Translations under genes and position numbers: made by a program | In this document: in pieces, positions 1 to 12,429 of the stretch | Position numbering within the stretch: position 1 is the first letter of the stretch | How the letters are laid out: every line of letters starts with the position of its first letter | The notes under the pieces: generated by a model | What the model saw: only the letters and a program-made list of their open reading frames with translations | Databases searched by the model: none | What the model was told of the DNA's origin: nothing | Assembly: GCA_003427395.1 (NCBI GenBank) | Contig: BFEA01000217.1 | Span: forward strand, 1,623,345-1,687,344 | Length of the DNA: 64,000 nt | Direction of reading: 5' to 3' | Origin: Chara braunii | Lineage: Eukaryota > Streptophyta > Charophyceae > Charales > Characeae

Positions 1-20
1 TCTCTCTCTCTCTCTCTCTG
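1..20. repeat. (TC)n microsatellite at window edge
   Basis: Alternating TC dinucleotides run from the first base to about position 20. The tract may continue outside the window. Confidence 0.85.
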
Positions 21-1978
21 CGTGTCCTTGTGTTTTCCCCTTTCGTGATTTGCTACGGTTATTTTCTTGGAGTGTTTTTCCTTCCGTCTGTGTGGGCAAT
101 CTGATTTGCTAGCATCCTTCGGGGATTTTTCTGATCTCTGATTTTTGGCAGGTCCTTCGTTGGTGAGTTCCCCCCAAGTTCCATTTAGAAATCAGCTGCT
201 GTCAAGTTCTGCTGATCATCTAGATTCGCTGAGGGTAGTCCATTGTGTGAGCTGAAGTACCGTAACAAAGTCACGTGTACCTTATGATGCATTTCAAGTA
301 GGACTAGCTAGCCCCTTGTTTGCAGTGGCTGGACTTGGTTGGTTTGCTTACCCTGTTGGAGGGACTTTGAAAAGTATTGTCATGTGGCTTTATGTCCTTG
401 GCTTTATGTCCCTAATGTTCCTCAGACTGCTGCCCGGGCCCTTCGGAGCAGAAGCACACAGTTATTCATCTCCTTGCGATTTTCATTTGCTTTCGCTGGA
501 TATTTTGTATCCTGCATCGCTGGGCAGGGTATTTATGACTGTATATAATGTCTAGACTCTATAGTATATAGTATACTTAATATGTGTCATCTATGTTTTC
601 ATAAAAATGACGTACATGTCTGGCAGTGGTTTGAGTACTCACTCTTTCCCACAGTTCATCCTCATAGTCCTCTGCGTATTTTCCTAAGTTGTGCGTGCCT
701 CAAGTTTGCCCTCAGTCGTTGTTCGATGACCTATACTCTCTACTCTAGGATGTGTCTGCTGCTGTTTTTTAATTGTGTGTTATGGATGCATACGCAGCCT
801 TACGTTACGGGAACTCCCGGTCGAACGAGGGTTCCTCTAATTGCAAACAAACCGTGCAAGCAGTCTTCGATAAGTTGGTATAGTCACCTGCCAACTTCGT
901 GAACAAGGCATTTCTCTCTCTTTCCTCCGTCCAGTGTCAACCGTTCTGGCAACGAAGGGACCACAAAGGCTTGTAGATATACTGGGCTCTTGGGTATGTC
1001 CCCTAAATGAGGCTAAATTTGATTTCCCTCCAGCGCATGAGGATGAAAGACCGTCATTATGTCACTGTAGACTCAGCTGGAGTTATGGAAACAGTACTAT
1101 TCCCCTGCCAGACCTGTCCCCCTGTCTCAATGGAGTTATGGAAACAGTACTATTGCCCTGCCAGACCTGTCCCCCTGTCTCAGGACTACTTCGTGTACGG
1201 AGTTTAACGTCGGATTGGGGTAGTACAGCTCCAGAGCCCGAGGCATCGCAATAACTCGCTGGATGGGAAAAGGTGCTAGACGTCTGCCATCTTTATGAAC
1301 GGCAGTTCTCTTTCGGCCAATGATCCACACTGCTGACTTGCACTGGAGGCACTATAGAGACTTATAGGAAATAAGGGATTCCCCTTGATTTCCTCCTGCT
1401 CATGAGAATCAAGGACACTGCAGATGCTGCAGGACATGGCCAGACTTGTCCCCGTCTTCGGACCACATGAGTTACTAAGGTTTTTTTTTTTTTTTTTTTT
1501 TTTTTAATTTTAAAGACGTCCCCTCCAATGCTAGTGGTGCTGATAAGAGCAGACACCGCTAGTTACCGAGTTTAAACTTTAAACCACCAGACTTGTTATT
1601 TTTGGCGAGTTTTGCACTGGAACTATCATATTGCCCTGATGGTGTTTTTTTTTTTTTTTTTTTTTTTTTTTGGTTTGTGTGTGTCTGTGTGTATGTCCTT
1701 TAGGGTACATTGTGTATTCAGTTTTGACATCTTTGGATCAATAATGAATTCGTTAAATTCGATGAACACTTATTTCAACTTGGGAAGTGTGTTTGTGTTA
1801 GGGTTTTTAAGTGTTTTTGTGTTGTTTTGCGTGTTCTCTTTCACCTGTTCATTTTTTTTAATGTTTGCATTACAAGTCCACATCGGCTGTTTCCAAAAAA
1901 AGTTCTCCACAACTGTGCTTGTAGCAATGCGCCGAAAACGGTTGAAATTTTGGCCATCCGTGAACCGTGTGTCGCCAG
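21..1978. other. T-rich stretch without recognisable gene
   Basis: All frames are short and none resembles a known protein. Two T homopolymers (1481-1505, 25 T; 1645-1671, 27 T) make the overlapping ORFs low-complexity. It could be intergenic or intronic DNA. I see no promoter or RNA gene. Confidence 0.5.
1079..1183. repeat. 53-bp tandem duplication
   Basis: A unit beginning GGAGTTATGGAAACAG at 1079 recurs at 1132 and ends in a shared CCCCCTGTCTCA. The two units differ at one or two bases, so the duplication is recent. Confidence 0.85.
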
Positions 1979-2310
1979 CCATAGCTGGGGCACCAGTAAG
2001 CTGGGTGGCAAGGTGTGGAGGCGTGGGAGGAAGAAAGGCAGTGGGGACTGGCAGTTCGTACCTGGAGTTTGCAAGGGCAGCCTTTGTGGGCAGAGTCTTT
2101 GAGCAGCACTGGGCAAGTGACACGTGGGCACGGAGTTGGCTTGTAGATAGGCTAGCATGGTAGAGGTATTGGGAAGTAGATAGGGTGGTCGCATTGCAAG
2201 CAGGGCTTCTACATTGTCGATGTTTTGATGATTGGGGGTGGATGACGAGTTTCCTCCTAATTGGTGTGCATTTCGCATTGGTTTTCTGCTTTCACCTTGG
2301 CTGAATCATG
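1979..2310. repeat. Dispersed repeat, copy 1
   Basis: This stretch aligns, with many substitutions, to 6838-7205. Shared blocks include GGTGGCAAGGTGTG, GGCTAGCATGGTAGAGGTA and GGAAGTAGA, followed by a GATGATTG...GATGATGGG-like block. No intact ORF is shared between the copies, so it is probably an old non-coding transposon fragment of unknown class. Confidence 0.55.
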
Positions 2311-3590
2311 TTTGGTCTTCTGTGAGATTGCACACTCTTGATTTATGGGTGCTCTCATTGCATTGTTCCTTGCAATTTGGTACCTGAGCTGGTTCATGGA
2401 CCTCCGCCTCGCAAGTCTGGTGAGACTGGTTAAGCGGTGCCTACCGTCTAGTTGGGCTGTGTGATCACATTTTCGCTGGTTGATCACACATGGACGAGCT
2501 AGAACGTGCATGACGGTGTGATGAACGGGGATATGTTGCAGATGGTGAGAGTATGATGGTGGTTGCCACTGCATGCAGATGCACTCACTGTTTTTTTTTT
2601 GTTTTTTTTTTTTGAAGAAACAACCCAAGTAATTGCTAGGGGCACCACTAGCAAGCTCGGGGAGGCTCCATCTATTGGTGGGGAGCGTCACCTGCTGGAA
2701 AACGGGTCCAGCGTCCCTGTAAACATTCAAATGTCATATAACATGGCACGAGTTCATCCCACTCTAATCGTTGGCAGTTGATGAGCCAGCACAATGACAC
2801 GCCCCATTCAGCTTATTGAGCAGCATTGATTGCCCTCGACCGAGGTGATTAATTGCTCACTACAGTCTAAAAATATCTCCCTACTCAGAAACCCTCACCT
2901 TATTCTAGAAAGGTCATTCAGCACCATGAGGGGAAGGGGTAATCAAAGCAGGGTGGCAGAAGCCAATTATCGGAGAACCCCGGACCAATCCGGTTTCCCC
3001 ATTAACAGTCAGCAATTAGAGATTACCTATGCCAATGTCCCCCCACACTACTCGTAATCCCCAGTTCCACTCGAGCAAGAGGTCACCAGTGCAGAAGATA
3101 ACATCTAAACGACCTCATGGCAGACCATGACCTGTGAAAATGCTGCGTCGTCTCCTAACTTTGGAACCCTCATCAAAACCTAAGAACCTCTTACAACACT
3201 CCGAGAGGGAGGGGCATTCAAAACAAGGGGCCACCACCCGAGCATAATGAAATTGTCCCTTACCACAGTGCGGGCAAACAAGAGACAGTCGATTTCATAC
3301 TGAAACCCCACATTCCACGCAGCAGGAGAGCAAATTATCTCACCGTCGCAACTCACCTGCCACGTGGCTAATCCAAGATTGCAGGGCCTCCCCAAAGGCG
3401 CTACCCCACCACACGACCCTCCCCATCGACCCCACCCGGATCCCATGGAAGGATTGCTATGCCTTTCCGCCCACACGGGGAGCCCCAAATTGTCATGAGC
3501 ATGCTCAAAGTCGTTCCCTTCCCAGCAAGCTTACCTCCACCAGGTATGGCAAGAGTCGTGGGGGAAGCCTGCCTTGCACTACAAACTCCC
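2311..3590. other. No recognisable gene
   Basis: A T-rich stretch (2590-2615) is followed by mixed-composition sequence. Short ORFs exist on both strands without recognisable domains. Confidence 0.45.
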
Positions 3591-3596
3591 CCATCG

Positions 3597-3924
3597 ATGT
3601 TACCCCTGTTATCTTCGTCGCCAGTATTATCAAACTTCTTTGCCGATGCCCTGGCCGACTTGGATGCATGCACGAAGTTCACCATCTTGGCTGTTTTTAT
3701 TGTTGTACTTGATATTGATGTTGTTGTCGTCAGTACTAAGGCTGTCTCTTATACACATCTAGATGTGTATAAGAGACAGATGTTACCCCTGTTATCTTCG
3801 TCGCCAGTATTATCAAACTTCTTTGCCGATGCCCTGGCCGACTTGGATGCATGCACGAAGTTCACCATCTTGGCTGTTTTTATTGTTGTACTTGATATTG
3901 ATGTTGTTGTCGTCAGTACTAAGG
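3597..3924. repeat. Artificial 145-bp direct duplication around adapter
   Basis: Positions 3597-3741 and 3780-3924 appear identical and are separated only by the 38-bp adapter palindrome. This is what an assembler produces when mate-pair reads are not trimmed at the junction. The native sequence probably holds a single copy. The duplication also creates the spurious long ORF across 3459-4343. Confidence 0.9.
3742..3779. other. Nextera mate-pair junction adapter (contaminant)
   Basis: CTGTCTCTTATACACATCT is followed immediately by its reverse complement, a 38-bp perfect palindrome. This is the transposase mosaic-end dimer used in circularised mate-pair libraries. It is not biological sequence. 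Confidence 0.97.
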
Positions 3925-4175
3925 TTGTTGTCGTTGTCACCGGTGCTGATGTTGTTGTCATTGTTGTTGTTGTCGTCATTGTTGTCAACGGTGCCAGTGA
4001 AAGAGACGTTGCCAAAACAACCGTTATCGTCGAATTTATCAGCACGATCGTTGTCGTCGTCGCTGTTGTCGTTGCTTTTGCCGTTGGTATTGTTGTTATT
4101 ATAGTGGACGGCGATGCAGGTGAGATCGCCGTTATCTCTGCTGCCGTTGTTATTGTTGTAATGGACAGCAATGCA
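3885..4175. repeat. GTT/GTC trinucleotide-rich tract (Asn/Asp-rich on minus strand)
   Basis: Long runs of GTTGTTGTC-type triplets occupy this stretch. On the minus strand one frame reads as poly-Asn/Asp and lies just downstream of the minus-strand ORF at 4150-4557, so the tract could be a low-complexity tail or 3' UTR of that gene. The triplet bias opens several frames at once, so openness alone is weak evidence of coding. Confidence 0.7.
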
Positions 4176-4557
4176 GGCGAGATCGTCGTCGTCTCTGACT
4201 CTCTGCTGTTGGTATATCGTTGTAGCAGCGGTCCTCCATATCTTCGTAGCAGCGTTCCTCCAGCTGAGCACAAAGATCTTGCCCCTCCTCAAGATCGTCG
4301 TAAAACCTCTGCATCAAATCCTCCATTCGTGGCCCTTGTATAAACGCACGCAGGCGGGGGAGCGGCCCCTCCTCCAGCCCCCATGCAATCTCCAGTAACC
4401 TCTGCCGCTCGCTCCGGATCCACGAAATGGATGGTACCATTGTTTCTGCAGCCGCCGCTCTCAACTTCGCCACCACGTGACGCACCCGCTCATTGCTCAC
4501 TTGGACGATAGGAAACCAGTTATTGGCTTCTAGTTCGCCCGAACACGCCATCGCCAT
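4150..4557 (-). CDS. Hypothetical protein, 135 aa, minus strand
   Basis: I do not recognise a family. The ORF starts at an ATG at 4557. The predicted protein has a balanced composition with an Ala-rich N-terminal third, then a charged region rich in Glu and Arg with clustered acidic residues (roughly residues 75-115), then an Arg-rich tail ending near the trinucleotide tract. It looks more protein-like than the other ORFs in the first 7 kb because the composition is varied rather than driven by a repeat. Downstream on the same strand, a different frame encodes an Asn/Asp-rich stretch that could be joined by splicing or a frameshift. It could be a first exon, a fragment or chance. Confidence 0.35.
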   Translation of the reverse strand: MAMACSGELEANNWFPIVQVSNERVRHVVAKLRAAAAETMVPSISWIRSERQRLLEIAWGLEEGPLPRLRAFIQGPRMEDLMQRFYDDLEEGQDLCAQLEERCYEDMEDRCYNDIPTAESQRRRRSRLHCCPLQQ

Positions 4558-5540
4558 CCAACTCTTAGTTCTCCCACCTTCGTATTCTATTGATGTTAGA
4601 AGCTGCCACCGCTATCTCAATCTATCGGCAAATCCCACGGCTGGCGTCACCCCCGTCCGTGAGTCGCGGAACACCTATGTCACCTACAACAGCCGCCATG
4701 TGGCAATCAGCACGCCGCGCACGTCTGCTGGGCGCGCGTACAGGCCTAGCAGCCGAAGGGCACCCCCCCCCCTCAGCACTAGTCTAGCCGGCAGACCGGG
4801 CCTCGCCGGTTTGGCGGTGTCGGGGCACTAGCGCTAGCGCAGCTTCTCGCTCGCTTTGTCGGGGGGCTGCTACTGTTTTTCGATGCGCTCACATTTTGTT
4901 GTTGGTTATGTTGTTGGTGGTAAAAATAAATAAATAAAAAGTCCACACCATATCAGCTGGTGATAACATCTGAGTTCGGGGGCAGGATCGATCAGGTACA
5001 TTGCCCTCATCTCATCTACCCTCCTTTATTCTTCCTACCATGAGGAAGAATGTTTTGCTTGACAGTCCTCTCATTGTGAGATTGTGAGAGCATGCTACCT
5101 TCTTCTGGCGCATCTGTTGGGAGACGGGCGGCGCAAGGGAAATGCCCAGGGTGGATGAAGCACATGAGCCACATTGGAGGACAACTCTTGAGGCTAAAGC
5201 TCACACGCTTGCCCAGATCACACTCAGCTTCAGCAACGCTATACTGACCTCAGGTGTGATGGCGTGGGCAGGCAAGACATCTTGCTGTCTTTGGGTAATT
5301 CCTGCGGGTTTCAGTCCGTTCTCTTTGCGACTCAAAATAATCCCTGGTCAAGTTCGCCCTCCTGCTGAGAAGTCTGTGCACTGCGGTGGGTCCGGTTCTT
5401 TGTTAGTCACTGTTTTTTTTCAGTAAGTTGTAGGTGAGATGTTGGAATTATTTAGAGTCGTAACCAGAACGACTTCCCTTGCAACCCGTCGTAAATTATT
5501 TAGAGATGCATCAGGATACCTGCTGGAATGGCCTGAAAAC
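4558..5540. other. No recognisable gene
   Basis: Short frames lie on both strands, a run of Cs lies near 4763-4772 and a TAAATAAATAAA tract near 4925. No motif, RNA gene or repeat is recognised. Confidence 0.4.
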
Positions 5541-5568
5541 ACTTCTGGTCATTTCAGGAGTTTCAGGT

Positions 5569-5612
<44 letters not shown>

Positions 5613-5696
5613 CTGTTTTGTTTGGTTCAACGTTGTTGTTTGCCACTTCAGGAGTTTCAGGTGGGGAGACCTGAAACCTCTGAAATGACCTGAAGT
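5541..5696. repeat. Fold-back element with 40-T run
   Basis: The left arm at 5541-5568 is the inverted complement of 5669-5696 over 28 bases with about three mismatches. A third copy of the arm lies at 5645-5663 and pairs closely with the right arm, giving a short hairpin with GCCACTTCAGG at 5642 and CCTGAAGTGGC at 5689. A run of 40 T (5571-5610) separates the outer arms. It could be a small MITE or a retro-inserted hairpin with its poly(A) in reverse. Confidence 0.65.
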
Positions 5697-6837
5697 GGCT
5701 GAAGCTACTGAACGCGGTTGCATGTTCCCCCATCCAAATGCCCAACACCCGTATGAAGCAGCTGAAAATAACCTGAAAATAAAGATATTTGTTAACCCTC
5801 TCTCGCTCTTGTCCCCGGAGCTGTCCTTCGATGCGGCTCATGTGCTTCATCCACTCATGCACCGCCTGTTTCCCACCAGATGTGCCTAAAGAATGTCAAC
5901 TCTTAAACCACTAGTACATGACTTGTATCGGCCGTGGGCCCCTGTCAGAGGGTGAAACGCGATGTTGATCTCCAATTTATTTTATCAACAGTATGTCAAT
6001 GCCGATTTTTTTGACCAGGCAACAAAAACATTTTCAGCAAGGCTAGGGTCATGTATTGGTAGTGTAAGGTAGCGAGCTTTCACCGTCTCACAATGAGCGG
6101 GCTCTCAACCAAAACACTCTTCCACAAGGTAAGAAAAATAAAGGAGGGTAATTAAGTTTATGAAAACTTACTTTACCGATGTTCCCCCCAGCCACAATCT
6201 ATCTTACCATGTGATATGATGTGTCGGTTGATGACTGATGATATCTCCAGACACAGTTTATCTCACCAACTGATATGATGTGGCGATTGATAACTGGTCA
6301 AAGCAAAAAAATCACTGACAACAAAATGGAAGTGCCTCCAGAAGCATCAACACAGCAGCCGCAAAGCAATTTCGGGTGACATTCAGACATCATCTGATAT
6401 AAAAAAATTACTGGTGACTCATACGAAAATAAGTGATAAAGGTTGCACCGTAGATTGTTCGACAATATGAAGGGGCCCTAAATGGGAAGCAATGACTTAA
6501 ATGAATAGGGCTTTCTGCAGTGCAAGAAAAAATCTTGTCTGCCTTGACTATAGGTGGATTGTGAAAAATAGGGCCGATCCGAAGTGAAGGTCAGCTAGAG
6601 GGTTCCCGGGCAGGCCAGCGCTTGTAGCTAACATGTGAGCCCAACCTGCAAGCTAGTTAGAAAGGTTGGGCCTTAAGCGTAGTCCCAATAGGCTCAGGCA
6701 ATGCGCATTGGGCCTTCACGTGGTGTCCAAAGAAGCATTAAAAAATTGGGGAGGTGCCCAACCTAGTACATTTGGGTATTTGCTGCTGGAGGTATGACAT
6801 GAGTAGCGATTGAGGGAAGTCGCGAGCAGGTGTAGTG
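5697..6837. other. No recognisable gene
   Basis: No long frame, RNA gene or strong repeat is seen apart from short TGATATGATGTG-like duplications near 6210 and 6270. Confidence 0.4.
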
Positions 6838-7205
6838 GTTGTGGACAGAGTCCAAAAGCTTGGTGGCAAGGTGTGAAGGTCGGGGAAGAAGAGGTAATGG
6901 GGATTGGAAGTTCCTACTTGGTGTTCTCGACGAAACCCTCTATGAGGAGAGTTTTCAAGCAACATTGGTCAAACGACATGTGTTTAAAGAGTCGGCTTGT
7001 GTATGGGCTAGCATGGTAGAGGTAGTAGGAAGTAGAGAGATGGATCACATCGCAAATAGGGTTATGGCAATGTTATTGTTTCGATGATTGAAGGTTGATG
7101 ATGGGTTTTATTCACTAAGAGAATTCAGTGTATTGTTTGCTCATAATTGGTATTCATTTCACTTTATTTTTTTGCTTTAAACTCAGCCTAACTTAACATC
7201 ATTCC
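6838..7205. repeat. Dispersed repeat, copy 2
   Basis: This is the diverged copy of 1979-2310 in the same orientation. It has an extra segment near 7110-7140. No ORF is conserved between the copies. Confidence 0.55.
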
Positions 7206-7229
7206 CATCAATTTTTCGGAGATGCGGCT

Positions 7230-10200
7230 CGTCAACCGCTTCGCTCGAGTGCGTCAGCTTAGAGTCTCTACGACAGGTTAGGGTCTCGCAAGGTACGACT
7301 TACCTCCACCCGCGGAAGCTGTTACCATCCTTTGGGTGGGTTTATCCCCGCCGAGCTACTAAGCCACATGCGAAAGCTTTTACGTGCAATCGCAGAGGTG
7401 GCCCAACCGAGGGCGTTTCTCGTGTGTTGTAGCGTAGGGGTTACACGCGGTGTTGAGCGCATCGGTCCGTTAGAGGGACCCTCCCGGCCGCGTCACTCAA
7501 GATTCGTGTAGGACTTTTTCGCCGTGGAGTTTTCGCCGCTCCGGCCGAGTGCACCAGCCATACATCTCGCGAACCCCTACGACAGGATAGGGTCACGCGA
7601 GGTACAACTTACCTCTGCCCAAGAGGTTGTCACCACCCTTGGACAGGAGTATCCCCGCCGAGTTACCGAGCCACGTGCGGAAGCTACTTAGTTGCAATCG
7701 CAGAGGTGGCCTAACCGAGGGTGTTTCTCGTATGCTGTCGGAAAGGGGGTACGTGTGGTCGCACGCCATACTCGGACCCGTACACGAGCCGTCGCTTCGG
7801 GGGCTGATGTCCCGCACACGACTCGACACCGGTCGACTAAGATGAGTCCATCATTACACCAGGCCAAAACAAAATAAAATTTTACTTACAAATCGTGCGT
7901 AGTCCCTTTTGTATCCGACCCATAGCCAGTCTGACACAGAAAAACAATTCGGCGTTGCACGTGAGACTCGGATGAAATATCGCACGGAGGCAGGCTTCAT
8001 CATATTGACTAGTCATGCATGAATACACAAACAATCGCAGCAATGACGTACTATGTAATACCCATTATCATGTGGTCCTCGATGGTATCGAGGGTCGCTT
8101 TCGACACTCAAGTGGCGGCTGACACGCGTCTTGAGGGGTTAGTCTCTCGGCACTAAACAACCGCAAAGGCGGTTGCAAGCCCTACCCTCTTCTGCACCCT
8201 GCACAGACGAGCTGTAGGCGGACATCAACCTTTTGTAGCAGCTGGATGCCCCTAACACTGAAAGTGGGGTTCCATCATTGGAGGGCAGAAAATATGTCAA
8301 GGGGTTTGACTTTGACAACCGCTATGGACCTTAACGTCCAGCTATAAAAATGTTAAAAACTTTTTTTTTTTTTTTTATACAGTCCGTTTGACCAACACAC
8401 ACGGTCATAGTGGACTGCGTGGATATACCACATACAAACAAAGAGGGTTATCGAATACGAGACTCTCACTCTCACAATCACAGTGTGACTCCTTCAAAAC
8501 ATATTTATGATCGCAAACAAAGTCAAATCTGGACTTTCACTCACAAAACATACCTGCAATCACATCAAGGATACAACATCGTCAAACCACGCCCTACACG
8601 GGATCAACCTCAATCGTTCTCTGCACTCATACCCCTCGTTTTATTCACGCAAACCTCAACCTTTATCCAAACTTTCGAAAAAAAACACTCGGTACTTTTT
8701 TAAATAGTCATTTAACGAAAGTCCGCGTAAAAACCCAAAGAAACAAAACAACCCACAATGGCTAGGGCCTTTTAGGTTGAGTGGCGAAAACAAGTTAAAG
8801 TGGAGCCGGTAACCAACGTGTCGACAATTAACTTGCTATTAAAAGATAACAGAAGATGATCCTCGTAGGATCGGGCTGAAACTAATCAGATCTTGTATCG
8901 AAATGTCAAAAAATGACATGTCATTTAACACATGTCAAATTCCATTGATTAAACCATAGGTGTATGGAAAATAAATCTCCATATTACACTTCACTTACAT
9001 TATTCTAATGACTAAATCCGAATTTATCTCTAAGTAAATGTCAAAAAAAAAAAAAAAAATCGGCAACATCTCCCCTATGCAGGGTTGATAAGCAAATTTT
9101 TCCTCACCATAATATAATCTAACTCCTCGCAAAAAAAAAAAAAATGGCAGCATTTCCTTTAAAAAAATTGCTTTTCAAAATTTATGCTCGGCTAAACATG
9201 AAACCTGAAACGATCCTTAACTTTATGAGTCAAATTTTATATAATTCTCTGATTTAGTAAACATTGGGACAACATCTCCTTTAACACAAGTAAGTTTTCC
9301 AGATTTATACCAAGTCAAATATGAACTCGATGAAGTTTGAGTCCTGCTAAGACAAAATTCAACGATTTTTTTTTGAATTTTTAGAATTTTCGGCAACTTC
9401 CCCTAGAAAAGTGTCATTCCAAAATTGACAGAAAGGTAAACACAAAATAGGAAAATAATTACGACTTTACAATGTCAAATTTTGTCTAAGTCTCTGATCT
9501 AGTAAAAAATTGGGCAGGATTTTTCTAGAAAAATAGACAACCTCAATCATTCTCTGCACTCATACCCCTCGTCTTATCCACGCAAGTCTCAACCTTTATC
9601 CAACCTTCCAAAATAGAACATTCATTATTTTTTTTAAATGACCATTTAACGAAAGTCCGGGTAAAAACCGAAAGAAACAAAACAACCCACTGGGATGAAC
9701 CCTTTTAGGTTGAGGGCCAAGAATGAGTTAAAGTCAATCCGGAAACCGACATGTCGGCAACCAACCTGTTATCAAAATGTAACAGAAGATAGTCCTCATT
9801 GAATCGGGCTAAAACTAATCAGATTTTGTATCGAAATGTTAAAAAATAACGTGTAACACAACATATGTGAAATTTCAAAGACTAAACCATAAGTTTATAA
9901 AGAATAAACCTCCACATTACACTTCACTTAAATTCTTCCAATAACTAAATTCGAATTTACCTCTAGGTCAGTGTTAAAAAAAAAAAAAAAAGAATTCAGC
10001 AACATCTCTCATATACAAGGTGGATAGTCTGAAATTTTCCTGACCATAATATAATATAACTCCTCGCAATTAAAATGATTTGGCAACACTTCCTCTAAAG
10101 AAAGTGACTTTTCAAAATTTGTACTCGGCTAAATATGAAACATGGAGCGATCTTTAACTTTATGAGTCAAAATTTGCCTAACCATCTGATTTAGTAAACA

Positions 10201-10605
10201 TTTGGGCAGCATCTCCTTAGAGAAGTAATTTTATCATATTTTTATACCAAGTGAGATATGAACTCAAAATGAAGTTTGAGTTCTGCTAAGATAAAATTCA
10301 ACTTACTCTTTTTGGATTTGTAGAATTTTCGACAACACTCCCCCTTGAAAAGTGTCGTTCCAAATTTTGCACAAAGCCAAACACAAAATATGAAAATAAG
10401 TACGACTTAACAAAGTCAAATTTTGTCAAACTCTCTGAGTTAGTAAAACAATTGTGAGCACTTTCCCTATGAATGTTTTTTTTCTAGATTTTTACTAGCC
10501 AAATATGAAACGAAAACGAAAGTTGAATTTTGAATAGTCAAATTTTAAATAACTCATTGGTTTCGCAAAAGTTTTGGCCGCACTTTTTTAGCGAAAGTGA
10601 TTTTT
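7230..10605. repeat. Family II long repeat, copy A (truncated LTR-like)
   Basis: It aligns with copies B and C over the conserved head (GAGGGCGTTTCTCGT, then a GTCGACTA block), over the middle (TTGAGGGGTTAGTCTCTCG near 8134; the CAACCTTTATCC and AAAGTCCGGGT blocks) and over the 123-bp repeat region. Its head is duplicated (about 7230-7539 and 7540-7850) and its middle is duplicated as a 933-bp unit. Homology to copy B ends near 10605. No coding capacity is seen. It is probably a fragment of a family II LTR. Confidence 0.65.
8605..10470. repeat. 933-bp tandem duplication inside copy A
   Basis: CAACCTCAAT-TCTCTGCACTCATACC at 8605 recurs at 9538, followed by the same order of blocks (AAAGTCCG, TTAGGTTGAG, GACATGT-like, then several FCGGCA-type subrepeats TTCGGCAAC). 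The two halves differ by perhaps 10-15%, so the duplication is not recent. Copies B and C have only one such unit. Confidence 0.75.
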
Positions 10606-10990
10606 TCTTTTTTCTTTTTGAAATTGCACTTTTATTAACAGGGCTCAGTGCCTAAGACAATTACGTAATCAAGATAGTAAAAAACAGGGACGACAGGTTG
10701 TCCTGCCCCACCAGGAGCCCGGAGCCCCATCCATGGATACAGTGTCCGCACTCTTTACCCTAACACGGCACCACCCCTATTACGAAAACAATTTATAATC
10801 CCACTACAAAAACAATCCCTAGTCCCACCTACCTGGTCACCACACTTCTTATCCTAGCACGACACTAACCCTACCACGAAGACAATCTCTTGTCCTACCA
10901 ACAACCAACCCACATACAACACTCTACACAGTCGAAGTAAAGCCTACCAATTCCAGATGACGAAAATTATGATTGAACACTAGCAAAAAC
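10606..10990. other. Unclassified insert between copies A and B
   Basis: This stretch has no counterpart in copies B or C. It contains imperfect repeats of ACCCTA-CACGA-AACAATC type. No ORF or recognised element is seen. It may be the remnant of the insertion or rearrangement that truncated copy A. Confidence 0.4.
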
Positions 10991-12429
10991 GCACTACTAC
11001 GCATGCGCAACCGAACTACTGAACCACATGAGAAAGTTAATCAGTTGCAATCACATAAGTGACCCAAACGAGGGCGTTTCTCGTATGTTGTAGCATAGGG
11101 GGTACGCACGGTGCCACACCTCTATCGGACCCGTACGTGAACCGACGCATCGACGGGCCGAAGTCCCAAGCGCGACTCGTAGTCAGTCGACTAGGACACA
11201 TCCTTCTTACCACGCATTTCACCACGCTAAAACAAAAAAAGTCAGATTACTCACACAAAACAAAACACTCATAGGCTTTTTAGTATCCAACTCATAACCT
11301 TTTGACGCGAAAATCGGTTAGGCGTTGCGCGCGAGACTCACGATAAGCGGACACAAGAATTTCTCATATCGGCTAGCTATGCATGCAGACACAAGTAGTC
11401 GCAACGATGGAGTACTATGTAGTACTCATTATCATGCGGCCCTCGATGGTCTCGAAGGTCACATTCAACATTGAATTATCGGCTGACACGCGCCTTGAGG
11501 GGTTAATCTCTCGACGCTAGACAACCCGCCAAGGAGGGTGAAAACCATACCCTCTTTTACACCTTGCGGAGAGTGGGTGGTACGCAAGCTCTTGCCTGTT
11601 GTGAAAATGAATTTTTTTCGCTTTGGAGACGAGCTTCATCATCTAGGGTCTGGAGAGAAGTCAAAGGAGTTTGACTTTGACGGCTACCACGGACTCCAAC
11701 GTCCAACTTTCATAATTCCAAAAAATAAAGATAAAAAAATGTCTCCCTTTTCTCTCAAATGTGAGATTAACTCAACCCTCGCATGGACTCAAAATAAGTC
11801 GCGTGATCACTTGGGATAAATATAGATATGCATATAAAAGGTTATAGATACGAGATGATCACTTCTCACAATCACAGTGAGACTCCCTTCAACCATGTAT
11901 ATGGGATCGTAGACAGTCAAATTCAACGTCCAAACCATAAACATACATGCAAGTACATAAAAGATTCAACAAAAAGTCAATCCACTACAAGAGGTCAACT
12001 TCAACCACTCCTTGCCTTCATACCCCTCACCTTAGCCACACAAGCCTCAACCTTTGTCTAACCTTCCATAATAAAATACTCAGTAATCTTCTTTGTTAAA
12101 TAGTCATTCAGTAAAGTCCGGGTGAAAAACCACAACGAAACAATCCAAACCACAAGGCTAAAAGTCCTTAGGTTGAACAGCGAGAGTGAATTGGAGTTAA
12201 GTCATACCGACGAATCGACAACCGACCTGTTATTAGTGACAACTAGAGATGATCCTCGTGGGACCAAATTGAAACTAGTCAAATTCTGAATCGAAATGTT
12301 CAACGAGGACTTGTAACACAGGACAAGTCATATGTGCAAGGCTAAACTATAAGTGTGTGGGGAATGAATCCCAATATCACAGTCTAACCAAAATATCATA
12401 TCATAACTAAGTCTAAGTCTATCACTAAG

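Noticed and set aside
1612-2163. 183-codon ORF beginning with a Phe run
   Set aside because: Driven by a 27-T homopolymer; the rest has no domain, and the dispersed repeat copy at 6.8 kb does not keep the frame.
3459-4343. 294-codon plus-strand ORF
   Set aside because: It reads through the adapter and the artificial duplication, and its remainder is Val-rich low-complexity sequence from the GTT/GTC repeat.
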